Below, in pieces: positions 1 through 8,425 of a DNA stretch of 64,000 bases. The position numbers and the translations under genes are program-made. Location: assembly GCA_009692365.1 (NCBI GenBank), contig SHZJ01000001.1, positions 90,762 to 154,761 of the forward strand. The letters are read 5' to 3'. The stretch's first letter is position 1, and each line of letters begins with the position of its first letter. The stretch comes from Gammaproteobacteria bacterium (GTDB lineage: Bacteria > Pseudomonadota > Gammaproteobacteria > Ga0077536). Under the pieces are notes generated by a model that worked only from the letters and a program-made list of their open reading frames with translations, did no database searches and was not told where the DNA came from.

Positions 1-1
1 G

Positions 2-97
2 GAAGCCCTCGAGCCTCTGTGCAAGCTAGACGGCGAAAAACTGGTGCAGCAACGCCACCTGCGGCTCAACCGCTTCGGCGACTTCGCTGAGAAGTAG
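2..97 (+). CDS. accA: C-terminal end of acetyl-CoA carboxylase carboxyltransferase alpha subunit (partial)
   Basis: An open frame enters from the left edge and stops at TAG 95-97, leaving 31 residues. The tail ends RLNRFGDFAEK. AccA proteins usually finish with a leucine-rich stretch followed by an R-x-x-R-[LF]-x-x-[FY]-G segment like this one, and accA is commonly found directly upstream of tilS in proteobacteria. AccA forms the carboxyltransferase half of acetyl-CoA carboxylase, the first committed step of fatty acid synthesis. Only the tail is visible, so the call rests on a short match plus context. Confidence 0.6.
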   Translation, partial: EALEPLCKLDGEKLVQQRHLRLNRFGDFAEK

Positions 98-138
98 GGC
101 CCACGACCATCATCGCGGCCGCCCCCGAGCCGGCGTTT

Positions 139-1500
139 TTGGCGGTGCTGGCGAGCGCACGGGCGGCGCGGCCGGGGATCGATAACCTGCTGGTGGCGTT
201 CAGCGGAGGGCTCGATTCCACCGCCCTCCTGGCCGCCGCGATGCGCACTCAGGCACAGCACCGACTGCCCGTGCGCGCCATCCATTTTGATCATGCGTGG
301 CACTGCGACAGCGCCCACTGGGCGGCCCAGTGCGTGGCAATGGCCGCAGCGTTGGGGAGTGTTTGCGCGGTGGAGCGTTTTGCCGCCCGGCCCCCGCCGG
401 GGGACAGCGCCGAGGCGTGGGCGCGCGCGGCCCGCTATGCCGCGTTAACGGCGCGCTGTGGGGCGCAGGCCGTGGTGCTGACGGCGCACCATGCGGACGA
501 TGTGGCCGAAACCTTTTTGCTCATGGCGCTGCGCGGCAGCGGCCCCCACGGCCTTGCGGCCATCGCCCCGATCCGCGCACTGGGCGCGGGGCTGTTGGTA
601 CGGCCGTGGTTGGCGCTGACCCGGCGCACGCTGGCCGCCTATGTGGCCGAACTCGGTTTGCCCTATTTAGAAGATCCCGCTAACACCGAGGCAAGTTACG
701 ACCGCAATTTCCTGCGGGCGCGGGTGCTGCCAGCGCTGCGCGAACGCTGGCCCGAGGCGAGCACCACGTTGGCGCGCGCCGCCTCCCACCAGTGGGCGGC
801 CGCGCAGCTCGCCGACCGGGCCGCAGACGCCACGCTGGAAACGCTGGGCGCAAGCGCTGAGTGTTTGCCGTTGGCCGGCTTCGCCGAGTTGAGCGCGTCG
901 GCGCAACGGCGGGCGGTGCGGCGTTGGATCGCGCGCGCCGGCGTGCGCTTGCCAGACGCCAATCGGCTCCAGCGCATTTGCGTCGAGGTCGTCGGCGCAG
1001 CCCCCGACCGTCAGCCCAGCGTGGGGTGGCCGGGCGGGCTAGTGCGCCGTTACAACCAGTGCCTGTATCTCGCCGTCGATTCACCGCCGCCCCCCCCCGG
1101 GGTCGTCGCGTGGATACCCTCGGTCGCGCTCCACTGGCCGGCGGGGACGCTTAGCGCCCACGCCACGCGGGGTATGGGTTTGGGGTGGCAGCAGCTGGCG
1201 GCGCACCCGCTGAGTGTGCGGGCGCGCCGGGGCGGCGAGCGCATTCGTCTGTTGGGTCAGGCCCATCACCAATCGCTCAAACAACTTTGGCAGGCTCACA
1301 AGGTGCCACCGTGGACCCGCGACTGCCTGCCGCTGGTGTATGCCGGTGAGACGCTGGCCGCCGTGCCCGGCTTGGGCATTGCCGCAGCATTCGCCGCCGC
1401 GCCGGACCAGCCCGGGTGGACGCTGGCGTGGCAGGCGCGCCGCGCCCTCCCCGCCGGCGAGCCGTGCGTAGGGAGTAGGGGCGGAGTAGGGGCGGAGTAG
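139..1500 (+). CDS. tilS: tRNA(Ile)-lysidine synthase
   Basis: TilS attaches lysine to C34 of the CAU anticodon of tRNA-Ile2, so that it reads AUA. The N-terminal PP-loop ATPase motif FSGGLDSTALL (about residues 21-31) is intact, followed by the HHADDVAETFLL segment. The C-terminal TilS_C domain is recognisable around SLKQLWQAHKVPPWTRD. At about 453 residues it has the usual length. The first in-frame conventional start is TTG at 139. There is no in-frame ATG upstream and the 41-bp gap after accA is short, so the start is uncertain. The last codons (CVGSRGGVGAE) are written by an 11-bp tandem repeat that also supplies the stop codon, so the extreme C-terminus is not conserved sequence. Confidence 0.93.
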   Translation: MAVLASARAARPGIDNLLVAFSGGLDSTALLAAAMRTQAQHRLPVRAIHFDHAWHCDSAHWAAQCVAMAAALGSVCAVERFAARPPPGDSAEAWARAARYAALTARCGAQAVVLTAHHADDVAETFLLMALRGSGPHGLAAIAPIRALGAGLLVRPWLALTRRTLAAYVAELGLPYLEDPANTEASYDRNFLRARVLPALRERWPEASTTLARAASHQWAAAQLADRAADATLETLGASAECLPLAGFAELSASAQRRAVRRWIARAGVRLPDANRLQRICVEVVGAAPDRQPSVGWPGGLVRRYNQCLYLAVDSPPPPPGVVAWIPSVALHWPAGTLSAHATRGMGLGWQQLAAHPLSVRARRGGERIRLLGQAHHQSLKQLWQAHKVPPWTRDCLPLVYAGETLAAVPGLGIAAAFAAAPDQPGWTLAWQARRALPAGEPCVGSRGGVGAE

Positions 1501-1517
1501 GGGCGGAGTAGGGTTGG
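1474..1517 (+). repeat. 11-bp tandem repeat across the tilS stop codon
   Basis: Three perfect copies of AGTAGGGGCGG (1474-1484, 1485-1495, 1496-1506) are followed by a fourth diverged copy (1507-1517). Each unit contains a TAG. Because 11 is not a multiple of three, gain or loss of a unit would shift the frame and move the stop, changing only the last few TilS residues. Confidence 0.9.
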
Positions 1518-1792
1518 CCAGCCCAGACTCCTCTGGGTCGGCGCCCGGGTTCCGCGCGAGGTCCGTGCGGCGGCGAGCGTTGCAAACAAACACCCGCCCG
1601 GCGTCGCGGTGTGGGTTTTGGCCTGCGCCACGGCACGCGCGGGGTGAGTCTCGGTGGCGCTGGGCGAAGACTATGGGCGCCCTCACGTTTACAGCCGATC
1701 GGCCCTGCGCTAGTGTTGGATCGACCGTTACACTTGGCGCGCTGAGAGGCCTCGCCGAACGGCTTGCGATCATCAGAGGTAGCAATATTTTG

Positions 1793-3118
1793 GTGAAGTC
1801 CAGCACCCACGGCACACAGCCCCCAGCGGCCGCCGCGCCGCCGGTAGCCCGCTCGGTGCGCCGCGTGCTCGCGTTCGGCGCGGGCGCTCTGTTAGTGCTG
1901 GTGGTGTGCGCGGCGCTCTACCAGTGGTGGTCGCGCACCCACGTTCTGCCGCCCATCCGGCTCGGGCTCCTGCATTCCCAAACGGGCGCGATGGCCTTTG
2001 CCGAAAGCGCCATGATAGACGGCGAAGTGATGGCCATCGAGGAAGTCAACGCCGCCGGTGGTCTGCTGGGTCGGCGCGTGGAGGCCGTGGTCGCGGACGG
2101 TCGCTCAGACTGGCCAACCTTCGCGGCCGAAGCCGAGCGACTGATCACCCAAGAGCACGTCGTGACGGTCGTGGGTTGCTGGACCTCCGCGAGCCGCAAG
2201 ACGGTCAAACCAGTTTTCGAGCGCCATTCACACCTGCTGATCTATCCGATGGCCTATGAAGGTTTAGAGCAGTCGCCCAACATCATCTACATCGGCGCCG
2301 CCCCCAACCAACAGATCCTGCCGGCGCTAAAATGGGGTCTAGACCATCGGGGTCCGCGGATCTTCCTCGTGGGCTCGGACTACGTTTGGCCCCACGCTAT
2401 CAATGCGATCATGAAAGACCACCTCCACCCCTTGGGTGGCCAACTGGTCGGCGAAGAATATATTTTCTTCGGTAGCGCTAACGTCGCCGCGGCGGTGGCC
2501 GCGATTAAGGCGGCCCGGCCCGACGTCATTTTCAGTTCGATCGCCGGCGACAGTAACGGCCCCTTCTACCATGCGTTGCGGGCCGCGGGGGTCGATGCCA
2601 CGGTGTCCCCGGTCGTGTCTTTCAGCATCGGCGACAGCGAGGTGCAATCCTTTCCCATTGCCGACCTCGCCGGACAATTCGTGGCCTACAACTATTTTGA
2701 GAGCATCGATACGCCGGCCAACAAAGCTTTTCTGCAGCGTTTTCGCGCGCGTTACGGCGCCGATCGCCAGGCCAGCGATCCCACGGAGGCCGGCTACTTC
2801 GCGGTGCATCTGTGGGCACACGCGGTGCGAGCGGCCGGCACCACCGACACCCTGACGATCCGCGATGCCATGCTCAGCCAAAGTTTCGAGGCCCCCGAGG
2901 GCATAGTGTCGGTCGACCGCCAAACCCAGCACACGTGGCGCCCAGTCTCCATCGGGCAGATCACCCCCAGCGGCAAGATCGATTTAGTGTGGAGTGCGGC
3001 CCGCCCGATTCGCCCCGTGCCCTATCCCGATTCGCGTACCCCCGCGCAGTGGGAAGCCTTCCTCACTGAGCTTTACCAGCGCTGGGGTAACACCTGGTCT
3101 AACCCGGCAGAGCAGTAA
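1793..3118 (+). CDS. Membrane-anchored UrtA/AmiC-type ligand-binding protein
   Basis: The 441-residue protein belongs to the type I periplasmic binding fold and resembles UrtA/FmdD/AmiC (urea and short-chain amide sensors): GLLHSQTGAMAFAESAMIDG near the N-terminus, then EEVNAAGGLLGR, VVGCWTSASRKTVKPVFE and the Y-x-G-LEQSPN segment. Instead of a cleavable signal or lipobox it has one hydrophobic span (about residues 22-42), so it is probably tethered in the inner membrane with the binding domain in the periplasm. An AGAGGT site at 1775-1780 supports GTG 1793 or the adjacent TTG 1790. No permease or ATPase genes follow. The next gene, 1 bp away, is an MCP, so the protein is more likely a sensor input than part of a transporter. 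The ligand is not known; urea or an amide is inferred from family resemblance. Confidence 0.8.
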   Translation: MKSSTHGTQPPAAAAPPVARSVRRVLAFGAGALLVLVVCAALYQWWSRTHVLPPIRLGLLHSQTGAMAFAESAMIDGEVMAIEEVNAAGGLLGRRVEAVVADGRSDWPTFAAEAERLITQEHVVTVVGCWTSASRKTVKPVFERHSHLLIYPMAYEGLEQSPNIIYIGAAPNQQILPALKWGLDHRGPRIFLVGSDYVWPHAINAIMKDHLHPLGGQLVGEEYIFFGSANVAAAVAAIKAARPDVIFSSIAGDSNGPFYHALRAAGVDATVSPVVSFSIGDSEVQSFPIADLAGQFVAYNYFESIDTPANKAFLQRFRARYGADRQASDPTEAGYFAVHLWAHAVRAAGTTDTLTIRDAMLSQSFEAPEGIVSVDRQTQHTWRPVSIGQITPSGKIDLVWSAARPIRPVPYPDSRTPAQWEAFLTELYQRWGNTWSNPAEQ

Positions 3119-3119
3119 G

Positions 3120-5174
3120 GTGAGTGTTAACGCAAGCAGTGCGTGGGCCAAATTGCACCGCCTTAACCCCACCCATTCCATCCGGGGACGCCTGCTGGTC
3201 TGGTTTATCAGCGTTGCGCTGCTGAGCTCCGGCGGGCTGGTGTGGCTGCTTTATGAGGCCTCTAGCCGTGCCCTCCAGCAGACTTACCGGGCGCAATTGA
3301 TGGCGGTGGGTTTGCGCAAGTCGATGGCCCTCGAAAACTACGCCAGCGAGGCGTTGCGCAACGTCAGCGCGCTTGGCCACGCGGCGAGCACCGTTGCGGC
3401 GGTGCGCGAACTCGCGGCGTTTGGCGCCCAGGCAGGCGCCACGTCGCCGGCCTACCAGGCCGCCGTCGCTCGTCATCGCGAGCCGCTATCCTTCCTTTCT
3501 GGCCTGTACAACTACCCGGAAATCGCACTCCTTGCGCCCACCGGGGAGGTGCTGCTGGCGCTGAACGCGAGCAGTGCTGGGCTAGAACAGAGGTCTAACA
3601 TCAACAGCGGCGTGCTGGCGAACAGCGAGTTGGCGGGGGTTTTTGGCCGGGTAAGCCTGCTGCTGCAAGCCGAGCTCTCGAACTTCACGCTCGAGGCGAC
3701 GACCCAGGAACCCAAAGCATTCGCCGCCGCCCCGGTGATGGACGCCGGCGCCGTGGTGGGGGTCGTGATCGTCGAAATCAACAAGGCGGAAATCTACGAT
3801 ATCGTGACGGAGCACTCGGGGCTGGGGAGCACGGGCGAGACGATGGTCGCGCAGCGCATTGGCGATGAGGCGGTGGTCATGGCGCCCCTGCGCTATGACC
3901 CCAAGGCCGCGTTTACGCGACGCGTCGGGATGGCTGAGCACGGTTCGGCGCTCCCCAAATCTGTTTCTGGTCAGTCTGGTTATGGCTCGGCGGTCGACTA
4001 CCGGGGAGTGCCGGTGCTCGCCGTGTGGAGTTACATTCCGGCGTTGCGCTGGGGCTTGGTGGTCAAGCAGGACACCGCTGAGGCGCTGCAGCTGATCACC
4101 AAGCAGCGCAATCTGGCCCTCTGGTCGCTCGCGGGGCTGTTAGTGCCGCTGGTCTTGGCGGCGATGATTGCCGCGCGCTCGATTGCCCGTCCCGTGGTGT
4201 TTGTGGCCAAAACGGCGGGCGAGGTCGCGTTGGGCGACCTGACGGCGCGCTTTGATGTCAGCGGGTCCGATGAGACCGGCGCGCTGTTGCGCGCGATGCG
4301 CATGATGATCGACAACCTACGCCTGTTGCTCAAACAAGTGCAGGAGGCCAGCCGGCAACTCAGCGGCACGGCGGCGCGGATCGCCTCGACCGCGCGGGAC
4401 CAGGAAGCCACGGTGATGGAGTTCAGCGGTTCGGCGAGCGAAGTCGCGGCGGCTTCGCGGCAAATATGGACCACCGGGCAGGAGCTTTTGAGCACCATGG
4501 AGCAGGTGGCCATCGCGATCGCCCAGACCTCTCAGCTCGCGGACAAGGGTTACCGAAGCCTGCAGGGGATGGACGACACCATGCACCATCTCGCGGCGGC
4601 GACCGACTCGATGGCTCAGCGTTTGGCGGTTATTTCCGGCCGGGCGGGGAGCATCGGTGGGGTGGTCTTAACGATGACTGAGATCGCCGATCAAACCAAT
4701 CTGCTGTCGTTGAATGCCGCGATTGAAGCCGAGAAAGCCGGTGAATTTGGTCGCGGTTTCGCCGTGGTGGCCCGCGAAATCCGGCGGCTTGCGGATCAAA
4801 CCGCGGTCGGCACGCTAGACATCCAACAAACCGTTCTCGACATGCAGACGTCCATTCAGCAGGGCGATACTGAAATGGCAAACTTCCGCCTCGAGGTCAC
4901 GCGTGGGGTGGCGGCGAGCGCCGACACCGGCCAGCAGTTGCGGCAGATTATCAACGCGGTGCAAACCATCACGCCGCAGTTTGCCGCGGTCAGTGAGGGC
5001 ATGCAGGCCCAATCGCAGGGGGCGCGGCAGATCAGCGACGCCATGGTGCAATTGAACGGGGTGGCAGAATCTACCGCGAGTTCAATTCAGGAATTTCTGC
5101 TCGCTACGGATGATCTCTTCAAGGCGTCGCGGGCGTTGTCGGGGGCGTTACAACGCTTCAAAACTGAGGCCTAA
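3120..5174 (+). CDS. WspA-like methyl-accepting chemotaxis protein
   Basis: A 684-residue transmembrane chemoreceptor: TM1 about residues 22-44, a periplasmic Cache-like region to about 325, TM2 about 330-352, a HAMP domain, then a coiled-coil signalling domain. The hairpin tip near residues 520-560 carries IADQTNLLSLNAAIEAE and GRGFAVVAREIRRLADQT, the conserved MCP kinase-control region. GTG 3120 lies 1 bp after the stop of the binding-protein gene, which suggests translational coupling. The next recognisable genes are CheR-TPR, CheB and a WspR-type regulator, the wspA-C-F-R order of the Wsp surface-sensing system. The neighbouring binding protein could present ligand to the Cache region. 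CheA and CheW partners are not in this window. Confidence 0.88.
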   Translation: MSVNASSAWAKLHRLNPTHSIRGRLLVWFISVALLSSGGLVWLLYEASSRALQQTYRAQLMAVGLRKSMALENYASEALRNVSALGHAASTVAAVRELAAFGAQAGATSPAYQAAVARHREPLSFLSGLYNYPEIALLAPTGEVLLALNASSAGLEQRSNINSGVLANSELAGVFGRVSLLLQAELSNFTLEATTQEPKAFAAAPVMDAGAVVGVVIVEINKAEIYDIVTEHSGLGSTGETMVAQRIGDEAVVMAPLRYDPKAAFTRRVGMAEHGSALPKSVSGQSGYGSAVDYRGVPVLAVWSYIPALRWGLVVKQDTAEALQLITKQRNLALWSLAGLLVPLVLAAMIAARSIARPVVFVAKTAGEVALGDLTARFDVSGSDETGALLRAMRMMIDNLRLLLKQVQEASRQLSGTAARIASTARDQEATVMEFSGSASEVAAASRQIWTTGQELLSTMEQVAIAIAQTSQLADKGYRSLQGMDDTMHHLAAATDSMAQRLAVISGRAGSIGGVVLTMTEIADQTNLLSLNAAIEAEKAGEFGRGFAVVAREIRRLADQTAVGTLDIQQTVLDMQTSIQQGDTEMANFRLEVTRGVAASADTGQQLRQIINAVQTITPQFAAVSEGMQAQSQGARQISDAMVQLNGVAESTASSIQEFLLATDDLFKASRALSGALQRFKTEA

Positions 5175-5838
5175 CCTGACCAGCGCGGCAGCGCGGTGGT
5201 CAGCAACGCCAACCCCGCCCGCCGGTGACCGTGCTAGCTTTTTTCGCCCGTAGGCCAGCAGCGGGACAGGCGCAGCGGGCGAGCCCCTGGGCGCGTGGGT
5301 TGCGACGGCGGGCGCTACGGCTAAGCGGGCGTACGAGCGCCCGGTCGTGGCCCCCCAGCGTCCGGCACGGCGCCGCGCCGCGCCCGCCAGCGCAGCCGGC
5401 GTTAAACGGTGCGCTTAGCCGGCGGCAAACCGGTCGGCAAGTGAGTTGCCAGAGGTGCTACCGGCGCGGCCCGCCCGCCCGGTTCGGCCGGTTTGGCACA
5501 GGTCGCCGAGGTCGCCGCACCACCCTGAGCCCCAACCGTGCCTCGGCGCTGCGACAACAGGTGCCGGCGGGGCCTTTGTGCGGTATTTTTATCCCTGTGC
5601 GGGCGCGTTCGACCAGCCCCGCGGCGGCGGCCACACGACCACATTTGGGGGGTCCATATTTTGTGGGTTAGTCACATCACACAGGCCGCGGGCTGGGCTG
5701 CCGCCGCAGCCGAGCGTTGCCCGTTTTGCCGGCGGGCCGGTGCAGCCAGCCGCGCGGCAGGCGGCGCCGGGGCGTGGGTCGCGGACCGCGGCGAGTCGCA
5801 ACGCGGCGGCCCGGCTGGCGCCTAGCGTCGCGTCGCCC
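5175..5838. other. 664-bp GC-rich non-coding gap between MCP and CheR genes
   Basis: Frames are open here only because of base composition. Translations are R/P/A/G-rich and show no conserved motif. In a wsp operon a CheW gene (wspB) occupies this position. I could not recognise CheW remnants in any frame. The open frame of the CheR gene extends left to 5446, but those residues look like non-coding translation. Confidence 0.6.
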
Positions 5839-7053
5839 ATGAAACACCTCGTGGCGCGGGTCCGCAGTTTTTGTGATGCCGCGGGCTTTGATCCGACGGT
5901 CGTGCTCGTGAGTCATCTGGAGGCCGCGGTGCGTCGTCGCTTGCGTCGCACGGGGCTTGCGCTCGCTGATTATCGTCAACAGGTGGAGCTCCACGACGCC
6001 GAGCGCGTGGAGCTCCTTGAAGAACTCTTGGTGCGCGAGAGTTGGTTCTTTCGCGACAGCGCGCCTTTCAAGCTGCTGGGCGAACTCGCGCAGACGCGCT
6101 GGCTAGGCCGTGGCAGCGCGCTGCGGGTGCTCAGCGCGCCCTGCGCGGGGGGCGAGGAGCCCTACTCGATCGCCATGGCCCTGCTGGCGGGCGGATTGCC
6201 GCTGGCCGCGCTGCATTTGGACGGTTTTGATCTCAGTCAGCGGGCGCTGGCGCAGGCCGCAGTGGCAGAGTATTCGGCGCAGGCGGTTCGTTTAATTCCC
6301 CCGCCGCTGATGTCCAACTGGCTGGAGGCGAGCTCCGCAGGCCGCTACAGGGTCCATCCTGCCCTGCGCGAGGCGGTGAATTTCCGCTGTGGCAATCTGC
6401 TGGAACTCTCGACGCAGCTAGGCCCGGAAAAATACGATGTTATTTTTAGCCGCAATGCGCTCATTTATTTTGATGCGCGGGCGCGCACGGGGGTGCTCGA
6501 TCATCTGGAGGCTTTATTGCAGCCCGCGGGTCTGCTGTTCGTGGGGCACGCCGAGACGAGCCTGCTGCGCGGGCGCGCTTTTACGCCGTGCGTTCATCCC
6601 GGTGCCTTTGCTTTCCAACACACGCCGAGCGGCACCCCGGTGCGCGACACCCTGCCACCACCACGCATGGCGCAGCCCCGCCCGTCCCGGCGCGCCGGCC
6701 ATAGCGCGATCACGCCGCCGCCAGCCCAGCCGCTGGCGAGCGCGTCGGTGCAACTCGCACAAGCCCGCGAGCTGGCCGACCGTGGTGTCTACGCCGCCGC
6801 GGCCGAGCTGCTGAGCAGTCTGCTCACGCAGCGGCCAGATCTGGTCGAGGCGCAGCATTTAATGGGTCTGGTGCGCAGCGCGCAGGGCAACGTCCTCGAA
6901 GCTCGCCGCTGCTTCGAGCGTGCGCTGTATCTAGATCCTCGTCATCGACCCAGCCTAGAGCACCTCGCGCTGCTGCTCGCAGCGCAGGGCGAGGACGCGG
7001 CAAAAGTGCGCCTACTCCAACGCCGTGCCGAGCGCAGCGCGTGGCCGTCGTGA
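5839..7053 (+). CDS. WspC-like CheR methyltransferase with C-terminal TPR repeats
   Basis: The 404-residue protein is predicted to methylate glutamates on the upstream MCP using S-adenosylmethionine. An N-terminal helical CheR domain contains the ESWFFRD motif (CheR consensus E-T-x-FFRD). The SAM-binding core has LSAPCAGGEEPYSIAM near residue 95 and DVIFSRNALIYFD further on. After a proline-rich linker (about 265-300), the last 100 residues form TPR-like helices (ARRCFERALYLDPRHRPS). CheR plus TPR is the architecture of WspC. ATG 5839 is chosen because it begins the first conserved residues. Confidence 0.9.
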   Translation: MKHLVARVRSFCDAAGFDPTVVLVSHLEAAVRRRLRRTGLALADYRQQVELHDAERVELLEELLVRESWFFRDSAPFKLLGELAQTRWLGRGSALRVLSAPCAGGEEPYSIAMALLAGGLPLAALHLDGFDLSQRALAQAAVAEYSAQAVRLIPPPLMSNWLEASSAGRYRVHPALREAVNFRCGNLLELSTQLGPEKYDVIFSRNALIYFDARARTGVLDHLEALLQPAGLLFVGHAETSLLRGRAFTPCVHPGAFAFQHTPSGTPVRDTLPPPRMAQPRPSRRAGHSAITPPPAQPLASASVQLAQARELADRGVYAAAAELLSSLLTQRPDLVEAQHLMGLVRSAQGNVLEARRCFERALYLDPRHRPSLEHLALLLAAQGEDAAKVRLLQRRAERSAWPS

Positions 7054-7372
7054 GGGTGCGCCGCACCCCAGGTCCGCGAACCGGGGGGCACCAGCCGCCG
7101 GGTGGTCGGGCGCAGTCAGGCGGTGCCGGCGGTGTGCTAGCCCCCAATGACCAAAATCTCCCACCGTGTGGACCCGCCGCAGGCCGCGAATACCCGTGCG
7201 CATGGGCGGCTGTCGGCGCCCGGTTAGCGCTGCGGTCTGGGCCCGCCGCGCAAGGGGCTGAGAGCGCCGCGTGGGGGCGCAGGGGCGCCGCCCGCCCCGG
7301 GAAAGACTGGCCGCCTGGGCGCGCTCGCGGGCGTCGAGCGCCCGCGGCCCCGCCCCAGCTCAGGGGGGCCGC
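7054..7372. other. 319-bp non-coding gap between CheR and CheB genes
   Basis: GC-rich sequence with no recognisable coding content. In the P. aeruginosa wsp operon this interval would hold wspD (CheW) and wspE (a CheA hybrid kinase). Neither is present. Its 3' end carries a strong AGGGGG ribosome-binding site (about 7362-7367) for the CheB gene. Confidence 0.6.
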
Positions 7373-8425
7373 GTGGCGCTCAAGATAGGCATCGTTAACG
7401 ATATGAAGCTCGCCTCCAAGGTGCTGCGGGAGATCGTGTCCGCCGATCCCGAACTGGCGGTGTGCTGGATGGCGAGCGATGGTGTCGAGGCGATTGCGAA
7501 GTGTGCGCAGGAGTTGCCCGACATCGTGCTGATGGACCTCGCGATGCCCAACCTCAACGGGGTGGACGCCACGCGCCAGATCATGGCGAAAACGCCCTGC
7601 CCAATTCTCATCGTGACGTCGACGGTCGATGGGCATATGGGTATGGTCTTCGATGCGATGGGCGCGGGGGCCGTCGATGTCACCACGACGCCGGTCGTGG
7701 GCGACCAGCGCGGTCTGGACAGCGGGCTAGTGCTGCGCCGAAAAATACTCGCTTTGCATCAGCTCCATCGCGCGGCCCAACGGGTGGCCCGTCAAGACCT
7801 CCACCGGGCAACGCAGACGCCCAAGAGGCTCATCTCTGGGGTCTGCGACCTGCCCCCGCTGCTGGCGATCGGTGCTTCCACCGGCGGTCCCGCCGCACTC
7901 GCAGTGCTACTGGAGCACCTGCCGCCGCAGTTCCCGGCCGCCATACTCATCGTGCAGCACATTGACAGTGCTTTTGCCGAGGGACTGGTGAGTTGGCTCG
8001 ATAGTCGCACGGCGCTGGCGGTTGCGCTGGCACGGCGCGGTGAGGTCGTGCGCGCGGGGAGGGTGCTGGTGTGCGACTCCACCGAACATCTTGTCCTTGA
8101 GGCGGGCGGGGTGGTGAACTACGTTGCCGAACCGCGGGCGGCGCTGCATTGCCCCTCGATTAATCGCTTCTTCAACAGTGTCGCGGTCCACGCGCCACCC
8201 GGTAGTCAGGGCGTATTGTTGACCGGGATGGGTCGCGACGGCGCCGAAGGTCTGCTGGCGATGCGGCAGGCGGGCTTCTTTACCATCGCGCAAGACCAGA
8301 AAAGTTCGGTAGTCTACGGGATGCCCAAAGTGGCGGCCGAACTACTAGCCGCGAGCCGCGTCGCCTCGCTGGCGGACATCGCGCTGCATTTCAAGTTAGC
8401 TTTCAAGGAATCTGATGCATCATGA
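7373..8425 (+). CDS. WspF-like CheB protein-glutamate methylesterase response regulator
   Basis: The 350-residue protein has a receiver domain (phosphoacceptor in IVLMDLAMPN) joined to a CheB methylesterase domain. The catalytic Ser is in IGASTGGPAAL (about residue 168), His in IVQHID and Asp in LLTGMGRDGAEGL. The opening LKIGIVNDMKL and the GAVDVTTTP stretch, which lacks the usual receiver lysine, are typical of the WspF branch rather than chemotaxis CheB. It should remove methyl groups from the MCP when phosphorylated. GTG 7373 is preceded by AGGGGG at good spacing; an upstream open extension looks non-coding. The stop overlaps the next start by 4 bp. Confidence 0.9.
   Translation: MALKIGIVNDMKLASKVLREIVSADPELAVCWMASDGVEAIAKCAQELPDIVLMDLAMPNLNGVDATRQIMAKTPCPILIVTSTVDGHMGMVFDAMGAGAVDVTTTPVVGDQRGLDSGLVLRRKILALHQLHRAAQRVARQDLHRATQTPKRLISGVCDLPPLLAIGASTGGPAALAVLLEHLPPQFPAAILIVQHIDSAFAEGLVSWLDSRTALAVALARRGEVVRAGRVLVCDSTEHLVLEAGGVVNYVAEPRAALHCPSINRFFNSVAVHAPPGSQGVLLTGMGRDGAEGLLAMRQAGFFTIAQDQKSSVVYGMPKVAAELLAASRVASLADIALHFKLAFKESDAS

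Noticed and set aside
5225..5671. A decayed CheW gene between MCP and CheR
   Set aside because: Translations in all frames lack any CheW-like strand pattern. I can only state the gap, not a pseudogene.
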